Source: Clostridiales bacterium Firm_11 (GTDB lineage Bacteria > Bacillota > Clostridia > Christensenellales > Aristaeellaceae). Taken from it: a stretch of DNA of 64,000 bases. The first letter of the stretch is position 1, and every line of letters begins with the position of its first letter. The position numbers and the translations under genes were made by a program. Location of the stretch: the NCBI GenBank assembly GCA_001604105.1, contig LVAQ01000003.1:100316-164315 (forward strand), given 5' to 3'. Under the pieces are notes generated by a model. That model was not told the DNA's origin and did not search any database. It worked only from the letters and a program-made list of their open reading frames with translations. Of the stretch, positions 33,851-42,893 are shown in pieces.

Positions 33851-36610
33851 ATGGCAAGGAACGCGGATCACCGTGTCATGCCTTCGGAGGGCACTGCGAA
33901 AGACGTTGAGCCACCCAGAATGGCAAGCGCCTCTAATTTGTTTGCGCCCATTTCCACCGCCAACCGCATAACAGGCAACAGCCGCGTACGCAGGCAGCGC
34001 GCGAACAAGCAGCTTGCGCCGGGCAGTAGTTACGAATATGGCCGCGATGACGCTGCGATGGGCGGCTTTGACAGCGACCTCCTGGATCCGGCGCTGGATC
34101 AGAACCCATACCGGATTCCGGCTGGTTTTTTGCGAAAGACAATGGTGACCCCCCCTGTGGAAGAAGAGCCTGCCGCGATGGGCTATGGGCTGCGCGGGCT
34201 GCCCACGCCCGATGCGCTATTGCAAGCCTATACCGCGCACGAGCAGGCAACTTTTGCGGGCGGGATACAACCCGAGGCAACACGAAACGATACCACAGCG
34301 CCCTATCCTGCTTTCACGCCGGACGCCAATACCGCGCGGCAGCAAGCGTTGCCGCTGTGGTACACCGCGCGGCAAAGTCAGGATACTACGCGGTATAGTC
34401 AGGACAATGCAAAGCAAAGTCAGGATACTGCACGGTATAGTAAGGACAACGCGCAGCACCATCAGGATACCGCGCGGCGCAGCCAGGATACTGCGCGGCA
34501 AAGTCAGGATACCGCACGCCGTGCTTACCCCTATGCAAACGATTCATCACCCAAAACCGATGCCGCGCAAACGGGCAGCGTTCCCCGTGATCCCTTGCAA
34601 CCACCCGTGCCGCAAACGCCGCAGGGGGAGCGCCCCCCGATGCCCCAAGGCGGCAAAGCGGAGCGGCACAGCGCACAGGCGGCGTTTGACGCGCTGTTTG
34701 ACACAACCGAGTACCCTGCCATCGACAGGGCACAGATGGTCGGGGAAACACGGCGTGATGGTGATACAGCCACTGCACAGCCAGCGCGGTTTTCGCCATG
34801 GGAGGCGACAACCAGGCGTTACGTTCCCATGGACGCAAGGCGTGGCGGCGCGTCAGGCATGTATGGCGTGCCGCCCGCCGCCGAGCCAGCCGCTTTAGGG
34901 GCGGGGGAACAAACACAGGCTTATGCGCAGGTGCCGGGCGCCGTTAAGCAGGCAGGCGATGCGCAGGAGCATGCCGCCGCTCCGCTTGTACATTCTGATA
35001 GCCCTGCTGGCGGGGCAGAACCATACCGCAGCATACAAGCACCGATGCAAAGGAACACGGCGCCCCGTGCGCGCCGCAGCGCGCGAAGCCGTCAGGATGC
35101 GCCCGCGCAGGCGGCGTTTACCGATCCGCCCGCGGCAACCCCGCACCAACCCTATGCAGGGCTTGGCGCTGTGCGGGAGGTGCCCGAGCAGGATATACAA
35201 TCGGCCGATATCTGGGAAGTGATGGGATGGAAGCAACAAGCCGCCAATCCCCTTGAAACCACGGCCGTGTGGAAACTTTCCGAACTGACCATGTTTGAAC
35301 GGGACGCGTTTGGCGAACCCCTGAACCCGCTGAACAACCCGCCGGAGAGTTACGGGTATCAAAACGTCGGCTACGGGCAGCCCCCGCGCGCCGCGCTGGA
35401 TACTGTAGAACCACCGCTTTCGCCCATGGCGGCGGATGGCTATGCGCCCTATGGCGATACCCCGCCGCAGGCCTATCGGCAGGCGGAGCTCCCGTATGAT
35501 TATTCAGAGCCTTATAACCAAGTGCCTTCTGAGAACAGGGCGGATGCAAAACGCATGCCGCGCAGGCCGCAGATAAACGAAAAAAAGAATGCCATGAGCA
35601 CATTGCGCACCATGGGTCCATGGCGGGTGGCGCTGCTCACGGCGCTGACCATCGGGCTTTTGTTTTGCGTGATCGAGGGCTACAAAATCGTGCAGAGCCT
35701 GATTGCCAATGAGCGCAGCAAGGTTGATTACCTGGCCGAATACCAGGCGCTGGCGGGCGCGGATGCCACGCAGGGGCTAAGCGGCGTGGAACTGCTTCCC
35801 GCAGGGGTTACCTACGCGCCTACGGCAACGCCCGTACCGGCGCAGACGCCTACCGATAGACCGCGCGTGAACCAGAACGATCCGCTCATTGGCGTGATGG
35901 ATGGCGGCGGCAGCCAGACCGCGGACGACCAGCCTGTTTTGCCCACCAACACGCCGGTTACGCGTTCCAGGCTTACGCGGTATCCGGATAACGCGCTGCT
36001 GAGCATCAGCGAGGCGTTTCGCGAACTGCGCGCGGAGAACCCCGATGTGGTAGGCAGGCTTACCATTGGGGGCGTGCTCAGCGAAACAGTGGTGCAGCGT
36101 AACAATACGTTCTACCTCAACCATAATGCGCGCGGGCTGTTAAGCGCTACGGGCGCGGTGTTTGTGGACGAAAGCTGCGTGCTCAGAACCCCGCCGGAGA
36201 ATCTGCTTTTACGCGGTCAGGCTTCGGCGGAGGGTAAGCTGTTTGCGCCGCTTCGCCAGTATGTAAGCAGCGCGGCGTTCGTTTCCGCCAACGGCATTGT
36301 GACGCTGGAGACCATCTATGAAACGGCGCAGTATGTGATTTTTGCCGTTATCAAGGCGGATAGTGTGGCCAATTCGGCCGGGTATTTCAATTACGCGGGA
36401 TACCCTGTTTTCCAGAGCGACGCGCAGATGCTGAGCTATGTGGCGGCGGCCAAGCAGCAAAGCGTCTACCGCAGCAATGTGGATGTACGCGCGACCGACA
36501 GGCTGCTTACGCTGGCAACAGTGCCCGAGGGCGGGGATACCGTGAGCATTGTGCTGTTGTGCAGAATGCTGCGCAATGGCGAAACGAGCGGGAACATTCA
36601 GCAGGAATAG
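33851..36610 (+). CDS. Membrane protein with long repetitive cytoplasmic region and a catalytically degenerate sortase-B-like domain
   Basis: 919 residues from the ATG at 33851 (GGCGGGAGG upstream, promoter at 33722); the open frame reaches 33392 but would overlap purA. Residues 1 to about 590 are low-complexity, rich in Pro, Ala and Gln, with seven heptads of the type R-x-S-Q-D-T-A at 174-222. One membrane helix lies near 590-612, then a Thr/Pro linker (about 645-660). From about 712 the sequence follows class B sortases: 'NPDVVGRLTI', 'FYLNHNARG', 'TGAVFVDESC', 'EGKLFAPLRQYV'. The catalytic positions appear lost: the GHN site reads Gly-Gln790-Ala, the TLSTC site reads T-L-A-T-Val891, and the Arg site aligns with about Ser899. 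Sorting activity is unlikely; binding or scaffolding is possible. Confidence 0.72.
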   Translation: MARNADHRVMPSEGTAKDVEPPRMASASNLFAPISTANRITGNSRVRRQRANKQLAPGSSYEYGRDDAAMGGFDSDLLDPALDQNPYRIPAGFLRKTMVTPPVEEEPAAMGYGLRGLPTPDALLQAYTAHEQATFAGGIQPEATRNDTTAPYPAFTPDANTARQQALPLWYTARQSQDTTRYSQDNAKQSQDTARYSKDNAQHHQDTARRSQDTARQSQDTARRAYPYANDSSPKTDAAQTGSVPRDPLQPPVPQTPQGERPPMPQGGKAERHSAQAAFDALFDTTEYPAIDRAQMVGETRRDGDTATAQPARFSPWEATTRRYVPMDARRGGASGMYGVPPAAEPAALGAGEQTQAYAQVPGAVKQAGDAQEHAAAPLVHSDSPAGGAEPYRSIQAPMQRNTAPRARRSARSRQDAPAQAAFTDPPAATPHQPYAGLGAVREVPEQDIQSADIWEVMGWKQQAANPLETTAVWKLSELTMFERDAFGEPLNPLNNPPESYGYQNVGYGQPPRAALDTVEPPLSPMAADGYAPYGDTPPQAYRQAELPYDYSEPYNQVPSENRADAKRMPRRPQINEKKNAMSTLRTMGPWRVALLTALTIGLLFCVIEGYKIVQSLIANERSKVDYLAEYQALAGADATQGLSGVELLPAGVTYAPTATPVPAQTPTDRPRVNQNDPLIGVMDGGGSQTADDQPVLPTNTPVTRSRLTRYPDNALLSISEAFRELRAENPDVVGRLTIGGVLSETVVQRNNTFYLNHNARGLLSATGAVFVDESCVLRTPPENLLLRGQASAEGKLFAPLRQYVSSAAFVSANGIVTLETIYETAQYVIFAVIKADSVANSAGYFNYAGYPVFQSDAQMLSYVAAAKQQSVYRSNVDVRATDRLLTLATVPEGGDTVSIVLLCRMLRNGETSGNIQQE
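34370..34516 (+). repeat. Seven 21-bp units coding for a Ser-Gln-Asp heptad repeat
   Basis: In-frame 21-bp units translate as R-Q-S-Q-D-T-T, R-Y-S-Q-D-N-A, K-Q-S-Q-D-T-A and variants (residues 174-222 of the sortase-like protein). The phase suits copy-number change without frameshift. Confidence 0.85.
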
Positions 36611-36983
36611 CGCCTTGCATGGTTTGTATATGGCGGGCTGCAAGGGATTCAGCCGCGCTGGCGCGCGGCGGCAGGCGAGGAAACGAGGTAAGCGCCCGCA
36701 GCGGCCAAGCCAATGCGGATCATTCGCCGCATCAGGCGCCAAAGCATACGAACAGGCAAAGGGCACCAAAGGCGACGCGGCGGCAGGCAACCCGTATCCA
36801 AAACCACAGAACATACATCGCGCGGAATCGGCGCGTTGATGGTTTGGTTGCACAGAAAAGGGAAACCGCCGCCCGATGGCGAAACAGCGATAGGCAGCGC
36901 AGCATGCTTGCGTCAGGTGAACCGGACGCCGCGGCTTGCGATGCCAACACCGTTCATGACAACAAACCCAAGGAGGTTTTCCT
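36611..36983. other. Gene-free spacer of 373 bp
   Basis: No gene, repeat or clear promoter recognised between the sortase-like protein and the DUF1015 gene. Confidence 0.4.
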
Positions 36984-38237
36984 ATGGACAGTACTTTTTT
37001 GCATACGGGTACATGGCTGCTGCCCGCGCAAGCCGTGCCGCTGGAAACATGGGCGTGCGTAGCCTGCGATCAATTTACTTCCCAGCCGGAATACTGGCGC
37101 AAGGCGGAGGCGCTGGTAGGTGAAAACCCAAGCACACTGCGGTTGATCCTGCCGGAAGCTTTGCTGGCCGAAGCGGACGCGCGCGTGCCCGCCATCCATC
37201 AGGCGATGCGGGACTATCTTGCGCAGGGCGTGGTGGCGCAAGGGGTTCAGGATGGGTTTGTGCTGGTGCTTCGCCATACGGAGGCGGGTACCCACATCGG
37301 GCTGGTGGGGCTGATTGACCTGGAAGGGTATGATTACCGCCCGGGCAACCAAAGCCCTGTGCGCGCAACCGAGGGGACGATTTTGGAGCGCATTCCGCCG
37401 CGGCTTACCGTGCGGCGCGGCGCGGCGCTGGAAACCAGCCATGTGCTGCTGCTGATTGACGATCCCGCGCAGACGGTGCTGGAACCGCTGGCCGGGCGTA
37501 CAGAGCACCTTTCATGCCTGTATGATTTTGCGCTGATGCTGGGCGGCGGCAACCTGCAAGGCTACGCCGTAACGGAGCAGGCAGATATCCAAGCCGTGTA
37601 TGGCGCACTGCACGCCTTGCAGGCGCAGCATGAAGGCGGCATCCTCTACGCCGTGGGCGATGGCAACCATAGCCTTGCGACCGCCAAAGCCTATTGGGAG
37701 GAGCTGAAACCTTCCCTGCCGGAAGCGGCACGCGCGGCGCACCCCGCCCGCTATGCCATGGTGGAGGTGCAGAACCTGCATAGTGACGCGCTTCAGCTGG
37801 AACCAATCCATCGGGTGCTGTTTGGCTTTGATGGCGATTCGCTGCTGGAAGAACTGGCGGCTTTCGCCGCGCAAAACGGCTGGCAGCTGGCTAGCGGTGA
37901 GGAGGGGCAGCCCATCCGCATTGTGTATGAAGGCAAAGAAGTGGCGGTGAGCGTGACGGGCTCGGCGCAGCCGCTAACGGTGGGTACCTTGCAGGCATTT
38001 TTGGATGCCTGGATACCCGCGCACCCCGAAACGACGCTGGATTATGTGCACGGAGAGGCGGATGCGCGCGCGCTGTCACAGGGGGAGAAAACGGTGGCGT
38101 TTTTGCTACCCGCGCTTGCCAAGGAAGACTTGATTCCCATGGTTGAGAAGCTAGGGGCGCTGCCGCGCAAAACCTTCAGCATGGGGGAGGCGCATCAGAA
38201 GCGTTACTATATGGAAGTTCGGGCGTTGCAGCCCTGA
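36984..38237 (+). CDS. DUF1015 family protein
   Basis: 417 residues, a normal length for the family. Recognised by 'ACVACDQFTSQPEYW', 'RPGNQSPVRATEGTILERIPPR' and 'YAVGDGNHSLATAKAYWE', the last being the most conserved DUF1015 motif (D-G-x-H). In other Clostridia these genes often neighbour serine or phosphoserine biosynthesis genes, but not here. The biochemical role is undetermined; the protein looks cytoplasmic. CAAGGAGG supports the ATG. The first copy of a 57-bp hairpin repeat lies 20 bp after the stop. Confidence 0.9.
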   Translation: MDSTFLHTGTWLLPAQAVPLETWACVACDQFTSQPEYWRKAEALVGENPSTLRLILPEALLAEADARVPAIHQAMRDYLAQGVVAQGVQDGFVLVLRHTEAGTHIGLVGLIDLEGYDYRPGNQSPVRATEGTILERIPPRLTVRRGAALETSHVLLLIDDPAQTVLEPLAGRTEHLSCLYDFALMLGGGNLQGYAVTEQADIQAVYGALHALQAQHEGGILYAVGDGNHSLATAKAYWEELKPSLPEAARAAHPARYAMVEVQNLHSDALQLEPIHRVLFGFDGDSLLEELAAFAAQNGWQLASGEEGQPIRIVYEGKEVAVSVTGSAQPLTVGTLQAFLDAWIPAHPETTLDYVHGEADARALSQGEKTVAFLLPALAKEDLIPMVEKLGALPRKTFSMGEAHQKRYYMEVRALQP

Positions 38238-38257
38238 GGAGGCAACGCAAGGGTTTT

Positions 38258-38538
38258 TGAAACGGCCAATGGCAAGCGCCGCCGCGCAAGGGAAGCGCAG
38301 CGGCGCTTGTTCAGTGCATCGGAAACCATGGCTGGCTTCTGTCATCGAACGTCGCGTAGCCCTATGGGTTGCTTGCTTGTATCCGCGATGGGTGGTGAGG
38401 TAAGGCTTTGGGGCGCTGCCCAAGCCACGGCAGGGGTTCGCCCCTGCCCCTGACCAGCGTTATTAGCCCTGTACCCAAATATGAAACAGCCAATGGCAAG
38501 CGCCGCCGCGCAAGGGAAGCGCAGCGGCGCTTGTTTAG
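38258..38538. repeat. Two 57-bp hairpin copies flanking a dispersed repeat element
   Basis: Copies at 38258-38314 and 38482-38538 are nearly identical, each with AAGCGCCGC pairing with GCGGCGCTT. Between them, 38358-38459 is a copy of the dispersed element seen at 15181-15283 and 55851-55952. The first copy could terminate the DUF1015 transcript. The remaining 220 bp to the argG promoter hold no gene. Confidence 0.85.
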
Positions 38539-38764
38539 CCTCAGGGCTACTTGCCCTGAACTCGACTGTTTGGACACCCTATGCAAGAACCGACTCGCTA
38601 TGCATGCACTTGCACAGGCTGGCACGGCATTCGCTCGCTTGTGAGCATGGGCGCAGGAACGAAGGTAAGCACAGCATCCATATTGTACCCATGTCAATAA
38701 AGGCATATTGAAAGGCATACGGCACAGGAAACACAGGGGCAAGAAAATTTTTCGCAGAAAGCTC

Positions 38765-38793
38765 TTGACAAGCGCATGCATATCATACATAAT
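38765..38793 (+). promoter_or_regulatory. Promoter of the arginine operon
   Basis: TTGACA (38765-38770), 17 bp, CATAAT (38788-38793). It reads into argG, with AAGGAGG before the ATG at 38825. Confidence 0.8.
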
Positions 38794-38796
38794 ACG

Positions 38797-38810
38797 TGCA
38801 TAAATATTCA
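38797..38810 (+). promoter_or_regulatory. ArgR/AhrC operator (ARG box)
   Basis: TGCATAAATATTCA differs by one base from the palindromic ARG-box TGAATAAATATTCA of Bacillus-type arginine repressors. It covers the predicted transcription start just after the -10 element, so repressor bound with arginine would block initiation. Confidence 0.7.
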
Positions 38811-38824
38811 AGGAGGCAACCACC

Positions 38825-40057
38825 ATGGCTGTTACATCCCGGCAAGATATCAAGAAGGTCGTGCTCGCGTATTCCGGCGGGCTGGATACTTCCATCATTA
38901 TACCGTGGCTCAAGGAGCACTATAACAACTGTGAGGTCATCGCCGTATCCGGCGATGTGGGGCAGGGTACCGAGCTGGAAGGCTTGGAGGAAAAAGCCCT
39001 TAAAACCGGCGCGAGCAAACTGTATATTGCCGATCTCAAAGAGGAGTTCATTACCGATTACATCTACCCGACGCTGCAGGCGGGCGCGGTGTATGAGGGC
39101 GAATACCTGCTGGGCACCAGCTTCGCGCGCCCCATCATCGCCAAACGCATTGTGGAGATTGCCCTTGCCGAGGGCGCGGATGCGATTGCCCACGGCTGCA
39201 CGGGCAAAGGGAACGATCAGGTGCGCTTTGAGCTGACCATCAAGGCTTTCGCGCCGGATATGGCCATCATCGCCCCGTGGCGGGAGTGGGATATCAAGAG
39301 CCGCGAAGAGGAGATCGACTATGCCGAGGCGCATAACATCCCGCTGAAAATCAACCGCGAAACCAACTACAGCAAGGATAAAAACCTCTGGCACCTGAGC
39401 CATGAAGGGCTGGACCTGGAAAACCCCGCTAATGAGCCGGATTATCAGAAGCCCGGTTTTCTGGAGATGAGCGTAAGCCCCGAGCAGGCGCCGGATTCTC
39501 CCACTTATGTGACCATCGCCTTTGAAAAGGGCATTCCGGTGGCGGTAGACGGTGAAAAGCTGCCCCCCATCCAGCTGATGGATAAGCTCAACGCGGTGGG
39601 CGGCGCGAATGCCATCGGGCTGGTAGATCTGGTGGAGAACCGGTTGGTGGGCATGAAGAGCCGCGGCGTGTATGAGACCCCGGGCGGCACCATCCTCTAC
39701 CGGGCGCACCATGTGCTGGAAACCCTCACGCTGGACAGGGACACCTTTCACTACAAGGAGCTTGTCGCCAGCCGCTTTGCGGAGCTGACCTACTTTGGCC
39801 AGTGGTTTACCCCCCTGCGGGAAGCGCTTTCCGCGTTTGTAACCAAAACGCAGGAGCACGTGACCGGCGAGGTGAAACTCAAGCTGTATAAGGGCAACAT
39901 GATCAACGCAGGGGTGAGCAGCCCCTATAGCCTGTACAGCGAAGAGATTGCCACCTTCGGCGAAGAAAACGTGTATGACCAGAAGAACGCGGCAGGTTTT
40001 ATCACCCTGTTCGGGCTTCCCATCGCGGTGCAGGCAAAGCAGCAGGGCATGAAGTAA
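38825..40057 (+). CDS. argG: Argininosuccinate synthase
   Basis: 410 residues. Joins citrulline and aspartate using ATP, the seventh step of arginine synthesis. The PP-loop is '[15 protein letters not shown]'; '[15 protein letters not shown]' and '[20 protein letters not shown]' are diagnostic. It is the first gene of the operon, under the ARG box. The partner argH is not in the window. Confidence 0.97.
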   Translation: MAVTSRQDIKKVVLAYSGGLDTSIIIPWLKEHYNNCEVIAVSGDVGQGTELEGLEEKALKTGASKLYIADLKEEFITDYIYPTLQAGAVYEGEYLLGTSFARPIIAKRIVEIALAEGADAIAHGCTGKGNDQVRFELTIKAFAPDMAIIAPWREWDIKSREEEIDYAEAHNIPLKINRETNYSKDKNLWHLSHEGLDLENPANEPDYQKPGFLEMSVSPEQAPDSPTYVTIAFEKGIPVAVDGEKLPPIQLMDKLNAVGGANAIGLVDLVENRLVGMKSRGVYETPGGTILYRAHHVLETLTLDRDTFHYKELVASRFAELTYFGQWFTPLREALSAFVTKTQEHVTGEVKLKLYKGNMINAGVSSPYSLYSEEIATFGEENVYDQKNAAGFITLFGLPIAVQAKQQGMK

Positions 40058-40092
40058 ACAGGGTCGCCAGAGACCTTACAGCCGAAGGGCGA

Positions 40093-40119
40093 GCCGCCCC
40101 ATGGGACGCATGGGGCGGC
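40093..40119 (+). other. Hairpin between argG and argC
   Basis: GCCGCCCCATG (40093-40103) pairs with CATGGGGCGGC (40109-40119), with no T tract. It may act as a processing or stabilising element rather than a full terminator. Confidence 0.5.
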
Positions 40120-40152
40120 CGTACCGTTCATTGCACAGGAAAGGGCGAGGGC

Positions 40153-41085
40153 ATGACAAGCGTATTCATCAACGGGAGCGGCGGCACTACGGGGCTGCGC
40201 ATCCGCGAGCGGCTGGCCGCACGGGCGGATGTCACGCTGCTTGCACTGCCGGAGGATAGCCGCAAGCAGGTAGCCGCGCAGGCGGAACTGGCGGCCAAGG
40301 CGGATATCACCTTCCTGTGCCTGCCGGATGAAGCCAGCAAAGCGCTGATAGCGGCGCTGGGGGACAGCGCAGGCCGTGTGCTGGATGCCAGCACGGCATT
40401 TCGGACGGATCCGCGGTTTGCGTACGGCTTTGCGGAGCTTTCCGCGGCGCATGCGGCAGCCATCCGCACGGCGAACCGCGTGGCGGTGCCCGGGTGCCAC
40501 GCCAGCGGGGCGATTGCGCTGCTGTATCCGCTGATTGCGCAGGGGCTGCTGGCTAATGACGCCTTGCTGAGCATTACGTCCCAAACGGGTTATAGCGGCG
40601 GCGGCAAGGAGATGATTGCAGCGTATGAGGATGCGGGGCGGCAGGCGGAGCTTGCAAGCCCGAGGACGTATGCGGTCACGCAGGCGCATAAGCACCTGCC
40701 GGAGATCACGCATGTGTGCGGGCTGGCGTATGAGCCGGTTTTTCAGCCGATTGTGGATGATTATTACAGCGGCATGGTGGTTACGGTTCCGTTGCACAGC
40801 AGGCAGCTTGCCAAAGGCGCGAGCCTTGCGGCTGTGGCGCAGGCGTATCGCGCGCATTATGCGGGCATGCCGCTGATGCGTGTGCCGGAGGTAAACGCGG
40901 AGCCCTTGATTGCCGCCAACGCGCTGGCGGGGACGGATAGCATGCAGGTATGGGTCAATGGCAATGATGAGCGGATGCTGCTGACCGCGAGGTTTGATAA
41001 TCTGGGCAAGGGCGCCAGCGGCGCGGCGATCCAGTGCATGAACCTGATGCTGGGGTTGCCGCCGGAGACAGGGCTTACCGTGTAA
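40153..41085 (+). CDS. argC: N-acetyl-gamma-glutamyl-phosphate reductase (short type)
   Basis: 310 residues, the shorter class of ArgC. NADPH-dependent reduction of N-acetylglutamyl phosphate to the semialdehyde. The N-terminal Rossmann start is 'VFINGSGGTTGLRI', and the catalytic Cys lies in 'VAVPGCHASGAIALLYPL'. 'TSQTGYSGGGKEMI' and 'HKHLPEI' complete the family pattern. It follows argG by 95 bp; the downstream array separates it from argJ. Confidence 0.95.
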   Translation: MTSVFINGSGGTTGLRIRERLAARADVTLLALPEDSRKQVAAQAELAAKADITFLCLPDEASKALIAALGDSAGRVLDASTAFRTDPRFAYGFAELSAAHAAAIRTANRVAVPGCHASGAIALLYPLIAQGLLANDALLSITSQTGYSGGGKEMIAAYEDAGRQAELASPRTYAVTQAHKHLPEITHVCGLAYEPVFQPIVDDYYSGMVVTVPLHSRQLAKGASLAAVAQAYRAHYAGMPLMRVPEVNAEPLIAANALAGTDSMQVWVNGNDERMLLTARFDNLGKGASGAAIQCMNLMLGLPPETGLTV

Positions 41086-41088
41086 GCA

Positions 41089-41586
41089 CCCAGGCAAAAG
41101 CCGGGTCAAGGGGCAGCGCCCCTTGCGGGGCTTGGGGCGACGCTCCAAACCCCCCGCGCCGCAGCGCAACCCCCGCCAGCGAGCGAACCGCCGCGAAGCG
41201 GCGATGAAGCGAGCGGAACAACCCCCAAGCAAAAGCCGGGTCAAGGTGCAGTGCCCCTTGCGGGGCTTGGGGCGGCGCCCCAAAACCCCCCGCGCCGCAG
41301 CGCAACCCCCGCCAGTGAGCGAACCGCCGCGAAGCGGCGATGAAGCGAGCGGAACAACCCCCAAGCAAAAAGTCGGGTCAAGGGGCAGTGCCCCTTGCGG
41401 GGCTTGGGGCAGCGCCCCAAAACCCCCCGCGCCGCAGCGCAACCCCCGCCAGTGAGCGAACCGCCGCGAAGCGGCGATGAAGCGAGCGGAACAACCCCCA
41501 AGCAAAAGCCGGGTCAAGGGGCAGCGCCCCTTGCGGGGCTTGGGGCGGCGCCCCAAAACCCCCCGCGCCGCAGCGCAACCCCCGCC
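41089..41586. repeat. 136-bp tandem hairpin repeat inside the arginine operon (about 3.6 copies)
   Basis: The landmark GGGTCAAGG occurs at 41103, 41238, 41375 and 41511 (spacings 135, 137, 136). Each unit includes nested palindromes: AAGGGGCAGCGCCCCTT, GGGGCTTGGGGCGGCGCCCC, and GAACCGCCGCGAAGCGG followed by CGATGAAGCGAGCGG. The last copy is truncated near 41586. Short ORFs crossing the array on both strands are artefacts of the repeat. Confidence 0.93.
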
Positions 41587-41624
41587 CGTATACCGATATG
41601 ACACACAAAGGAGATTGACCCCCT

Positions 41625-42851
41625 ATGTCCGAACCATTTTCCTTCATCCCGGGCGGTATTGTTGCTGCCAAAGGCTTTCAGGCATCCGGCGAGCATATCG
41701 GTATTCGCAAGAACCGCGCGAAGAAGGATTGCGCGCTCATCGTGAGCGATACGCTTTGCGCGGCGGCCTGCTGCTATACGCAAAACCTGGTCAAGGGCGC
41801 GCCCATCGCCGTCACACAGGCGAACGTGGCAAACGGCTATGCCCGCGCCATCATCTGCAATAGCGGCAATGCCAATACCTGCAATGCGAACGGTGTGGAA
41901 ATCGCCGAGGGTATGTGCAAACTGGTGGAACAGCATACGGGCGTGGGCGCGGGGGATGTGATTGTGGCCTCCACGGGGGTTATCGGGCAGGAAATGACGC
42001 TTGCGCCCTTTGAAACGGGCATGGCAAGCCTGGCGGCTTCCCTGCGCGCTGAGGGCGGGCATGACGCGGCGCTGGCCATCATGACTACGGATACGATTGC
42101 CAAAGAGGTGGCCGTTACCTTTACGCTGGGCGGTAAAACCTGTGCGCTGGGCGGCATCAGCAAAGGCAGCGGGATGATTCATCCCAACATGGCGACCATG
42201 CTTTGCTTTCTCACCACGGATGCGGCCATCTCCCCGGCGATGCTGCGCGCGGCGCTTGCGCAGGTGGTGCGCGATACGTTCAATATGCTATCCGTGGACG
42301 GGGATACCTCCACCAATGATATGGTGTCGGTGCTGGCAAACGGCATGGCAGGCAATGCGGAAATCACGGAAGCGGGCGCGGATTACGATGCGTTCAAGGC
42401 GGCGCTCTATCAGGTGTGCGCGCAGCTGTGCCGCATGATGGCCAAAGACGGCGAGGGCGCATCCAAGCTGATTACCTGCACGGCTACGGGCGCCAGGGAT
42501 ATCGATACGGCCAAACAGGTGGCTAAAAGCGTCATCTGCTCCAACCTGCTCAAGGCCGCGATGTTCGGCGCGGATGCCAACTGGGGGCGCGTGCTGTGCG
42601 CCATCGGCTACAGCGGCGCGGATGTGGATGTGCAGCGCATCGATGTGCAGTTTGTCAGCCGCGCGGGCGTGGTATCGGTATGTACGGCGGGCAGCGGCAT
42701 CCCCTTCAGTGAGGAGCTTGCCAAAACCGTGCTCAGCGAGGACGAGATCGATATCGCCGTGCAGCTGAACGCGGGCGAAGCGCAGGCCACCGCGTGGGGT
42801 TGTGACCTGACGTATGATTATGTGAAGATCAACGGCGACTACCGCACCTGA
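41625..42851 (+). CDS. argJ: Glutamate N-acetyltransferase / ornithine acetyltransferase
   Basis: 408 residues. Transfers the acetyl group from N-acetylornithine to glutamate, recycling acetate in the cyclic arginine pathway; some members also use acetyl-CoA. The self-cleavage site is intact in 'GMIHPNMATMLCF', with Thr191 expected to become the N-terminal nucleophile of the beta chain. 'DGDTSTNDMVSVLANG' and 'CSNLLKAAMFGADANWGRVL' are family landmarks. AAAGGAG lies upstream of the ATG, 38 bp after the repeat array. Confidence 0.97.
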   Translation: MSEPFSFIPGGIVAAKGFQASGEHIGIRKNRAKKDCALIVSDTLCAAACCYTQNLVKGAPIAVTQANVANGYARAIICNSGNANTCNANGVEIAEGMCKLVEQHTGVGAGDVIVASTGVIGQEMTLAPFETGMASLAASLRAEGGHDAALAIMTTDTIAKEVAVTFTLGGKTCALGGISKGSGMIHPNMATMLCFLTTDAAISPAMLRAALAQVVRDTFNMLSVDGDTSTNDMVSVLANGMAGNAEITEAGADYDAFKAALYQVCAQLCRMMAKDGEGASKLITCTATGARDIDTAKQVAKSVICSNLLKAAMFGADANWGRVLCAIGYSGADVDVQRIDVQFVSRAGVVSVCTAGSGIPFSEELAKTVLSEDEIDIAVQLNAGEAQATAWGCDLTYDYVKINGDYRT

Positions 42852-42893
42852 CAGGGCGGCGATAAGGCGGCAAGCGCCGCGGGAGGGGCAAAC

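Noticed and set aside
39925..41604. A 559-residue minus-strand frame with repeated protein motifs
   Set aside because: The protein repeats are the translation of the 136-bp non-coding array and the rest is antisense to argC.
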